Below the pieces are notes generated by a model that ran no database searches, was not told where the DNA came from, and saw nothing but the letters and a program-made list of their open reading frames with translations. Of a stretch of DNA of 64,000 nucleotides, positions 62,643-64,000 are shown one piece after another (positions within the stretch are counted from its first letter, which is position 1; the number at the start of each line of letters is the position of its first letter). Source of the DNA: Mesorhizobium sp. WSM4313 (lineage in GTDB: Bacteria; Pseudomonadota; Alphaproteobacteria; Rhizobiales; Rhizobiaceae). The stretch covers positions 62,001-126,000 of the forward strand of contig NZ_NSFT01000002.1 in the NCBI RefSeq assembly GCF_002294725.1. Direction: 5' to 3'. The position numbers and the translations under genes were made by a program.

Positions 62643-63000
62643 TTGAGGGTGGTTCGGCAGCGGCAGAGCATCACGGGCTTCTTCAACAAGGAGCCTGACC
62701 ATGCCTATCCTGTTCTTGATGCACCTATCAGTCCACTTCGTCAGCGGCTGATCGACGACATGAACATGCGGCGTTTCTCACGGGAGACGCAGCGCAACTA
62801 TCTGGGCGACATCGGACGCCTGGCGACGTTCCTCGGGCGTTCACCAGACACAGCGACCACCGACGACCTGCGCCGGTTCCAGATCGAGCAGCAGGACGAC
62901 GGTGTTCCCGTGCCGAGGATGAACAGCATCGTGTCGGCGCTGCGCTTCTTCTTCACACATACGGTCGATCGTCCCGATCTGGCGACGGGCCTGCGCAAGA
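62643..63000 (+). pseudogene. N-terminal fragment of an IS91-type tyrosine integrase
   Basis: Reads ISPLRQRLIDDMNMRRFSRE, TQRNYLGDIGRLATFLGRSP, DTATTDDLRRFQIEQQDDGV and VSALRFFFTHTVDRPDLATG, the N-terminal SAM-like domain of IS91-type integrases. After LRK (about 63000) the frame continues into unrelated ABC-transporter sequence, so the catalytic domain is lost. Confidence 0.75.
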
Positions 63001-63412
63001 GCTACGAGCAGATGGAAGTGTTGAAAGGCATCGACTTCGAGATGGCCGCTGGCCAGAGATCGCGCTGATCGGCCCCTCGGGCTCGGGCAAGGCCACCTGC
63101 CTGCGCTGCCTGAGGAGCCGAGCGCCGGGAAATCCATCTCGATGGCGAACGGATCGGCGTCAACCGCGGCCGGCCGATGAACGATCGCCGTTCGCCCCGC
63201 AACGCGCCGAAATGGGAATGGTCTTCCAGCTGTCCAATCTCTGGCCGCATCTTTCGGTGACGGAGAACGTCGCGATCGCCGTGCGCAAGGTGCGCGGGCT
63301 TCCCGCCAGGGAAGCGAAGGAGCTGGCGCTGGAGATGCTCGCCAAGGTCCACATGACCCACCGCGTCCACGACGAACCAACCTCGGCGCTCGATCCGGAA
63401 CTGGGTGCATGA
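63001..63412 (+). pseudogene. Broken amino-acid ABC transporter ATPase joined to the integrase fragment
   Basis: Starts YEQMEVLKGIDFEMAAGQ, then in other frames IALIGPSGSGKATCLRCL (Walker A with final S/T replaced by Ala), EIHLDGERIGVN, MGMVFQLSNLWPHLSVTENV (Q-loop) and HDEPTSALDPELGA (Walker B region). GlnQ/HisP-like, but several small insertions or deletions and the missing signature motif show it is dead. A truncated copy joined to an integrase remnant. Confidence 0.75.
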
Positions 63413-63602
63413 GGTGCTGAAGCGGCCGGCAGGACGAACTTGCCGTCGACCTGCTTGAACTGGGCTCATTTCTCCTCCAGCCTCTTTCGAAACATCACCG
63501 AATGCGGCAATGATCGGTCCGAGGGACACGGAAAGAAAGAGTATCCCTGCCACGGGCGATACGCGGAAAGCTGTACTGTGACTCGCAGGTGTCACAGCTT
63601 TC

Positions 63603-64000
63603 CTACTCCGTTGTGTTGGCTTTTTTTCTGCGCCGATTGGTGTGCGACTGCGCGACGGCCACTTTCAACTCGGGTGTGATCTCCAACGGCGCGTTCCCAT
63701 GTGGGTTCTGCAGCCCCTCGACGTGGACGGTCGGGAATGGGAGTTCGATGCCCTGCTCCTTGAAGACCTGGCGGAGACGTACATAGAATTTGCGTTTCAT
63801 GTTGAAGGCGCCTCCCGGTCTGGTTGTGGCCTTGACCCTCAATACGATGCCGTACTCGCCGAACTCCTGTACGCCCTGCATTTTGATCGGTTCGAGCACC
63901 CAGTGTTTGAACTCGGGATCTTCCGCCAGTTCGAGCCCGATCCGCTTGATTAGCTTGCGGGCGAAGTCGATATCGGTGTCATAGCCGACGGTGATATTGA
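63603..64000 (-). CDS. MscS-family mechanosensitive channel, C-terminal part (runs off the window)
   Basis: Minus strand, ending at a stop at 63603. Reads NITVGYDTDIDFARKLIKRI, WVLEPIKMQGVQEFGEYGIV and MKRKFYVRLRQVFKEQGIEL, PFPTVHVEGLQN, the cytosolic alpha/beta domain of MscS-type channels. The membrane part is beyond position 64000. It opens with membrane tension and protects against hypo-osmotic shock. Confidence 0.8.
   Translation of the reverse strand, partial: NITVGYDTDIDFARKLIKRIGLELAEDPEFKHWVLEPIKMQGVQEFGEYGIVLRVKATTRPGGAFNMKRKFYVRLRQVFKEQGIELPFPTVHVEGLQNPHGNAPLEITPELKVAVAQSHTNRRRKKANTTE

Noticed and set aside
63415..63500. Minus-strand fragment reading QFKQVDGKFVLPAA as part of an ABC substrate-binding protein
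   Set aside because: Only about 20 residues with a stop just upstream; cannot be supported.

Overview
The window looks like chromosome of an alphaproteobacterium of the Rhizobiales, most likely Mesorhizobium or a close relative. The reasons are high GC, the housekeeping run murA - DUF2948 - hisD - UPF0262 - LMW phosphatase - infA - maf - yacG - tRNA-Phe, and two copies of a palindromic intergenic repeat of rhizobial type (ending cgaaaaccgctt..acttttcggcatcatg) on either side of infA. There are two tRNA genes (Thr-GGT, Phe-GAA) and no rRNA or CRISPR.

1-25.9 kb is an accessory, stress-flavoured region: two thiol peroxidase-like AhpC/TSA proteins, four LysR regulators (three of one subfamily), a tight operon bdhA - patatin - NDH-2 - FAD disulfide oxidoreductase, a cupin/MFS/DUF302 block, two tandem paralogous small exported proteins, and a complete bufferin-type operon: a DUF2282 Cys-containing precursor, its DUF692/MNIO modifying enzyme, a DUF2063 partner, DoxX and a flavodoxin-fold NAD(P)H:quinone reductase. 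Then follow a frameshifted DoxX, two GNATs, a ClC antiporter, a methyltransferase, a split DUF1326 gene paired with DUF2182 (Met- and Cys-rich, predicted metal-binding) and a class III nucleotidyl cyclase.

26.1-29.2 kb is a decayed island at the 3' end of tRNA-Thr(GGT): a helicase C-terminal remnant and a tyrosine integrase broken by two frameshifts. 29.4-35.6 kb is the housekeeping block.

35511-51703 is an integrative element in tRNA-Phe(GAA), bounded by a 49-bp perfect direct repeat of the 3' part of the tRNA. It carries a tyrosine integrase coupled to an Arc-type repressor, an excisionase-like protein with three 17-bp operator-like palindromes between them, an early operon with a winged-helix replication-like protein that contains three iteron-like repeats inside its own coding sequence, a late-like operon with a large repetitive glycine/serine/threonine-rich (beta-helix-like) protein, and cargo: a lone P-loop ATPase, an excalibur lipoprotein, a sunset-domain protein and a His-rich exported protein. 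I see no terminase, portal or capsid gene, so it is a reduced prophage or a phage-satellite-like element.

51.7-64 kb is partly decayed (sunset-domain remnant, HWE kinase remnant, integrase fragment joined to a broken ABC ATPase) with intact genes between: a GGDEF diguanylate cyclase, two alpha/beta hydrolases, an isochorismatase-family hydrolase, a frameshifted PAS-GAF histidine kinase with its NarL-type regulator, an AraC regulator and the 3' end of an MscS-type channel gene. At least five genes are interrupted by single-base frameshifts, several in G runs, so both pseudogenisation and base-calling error must be considered.
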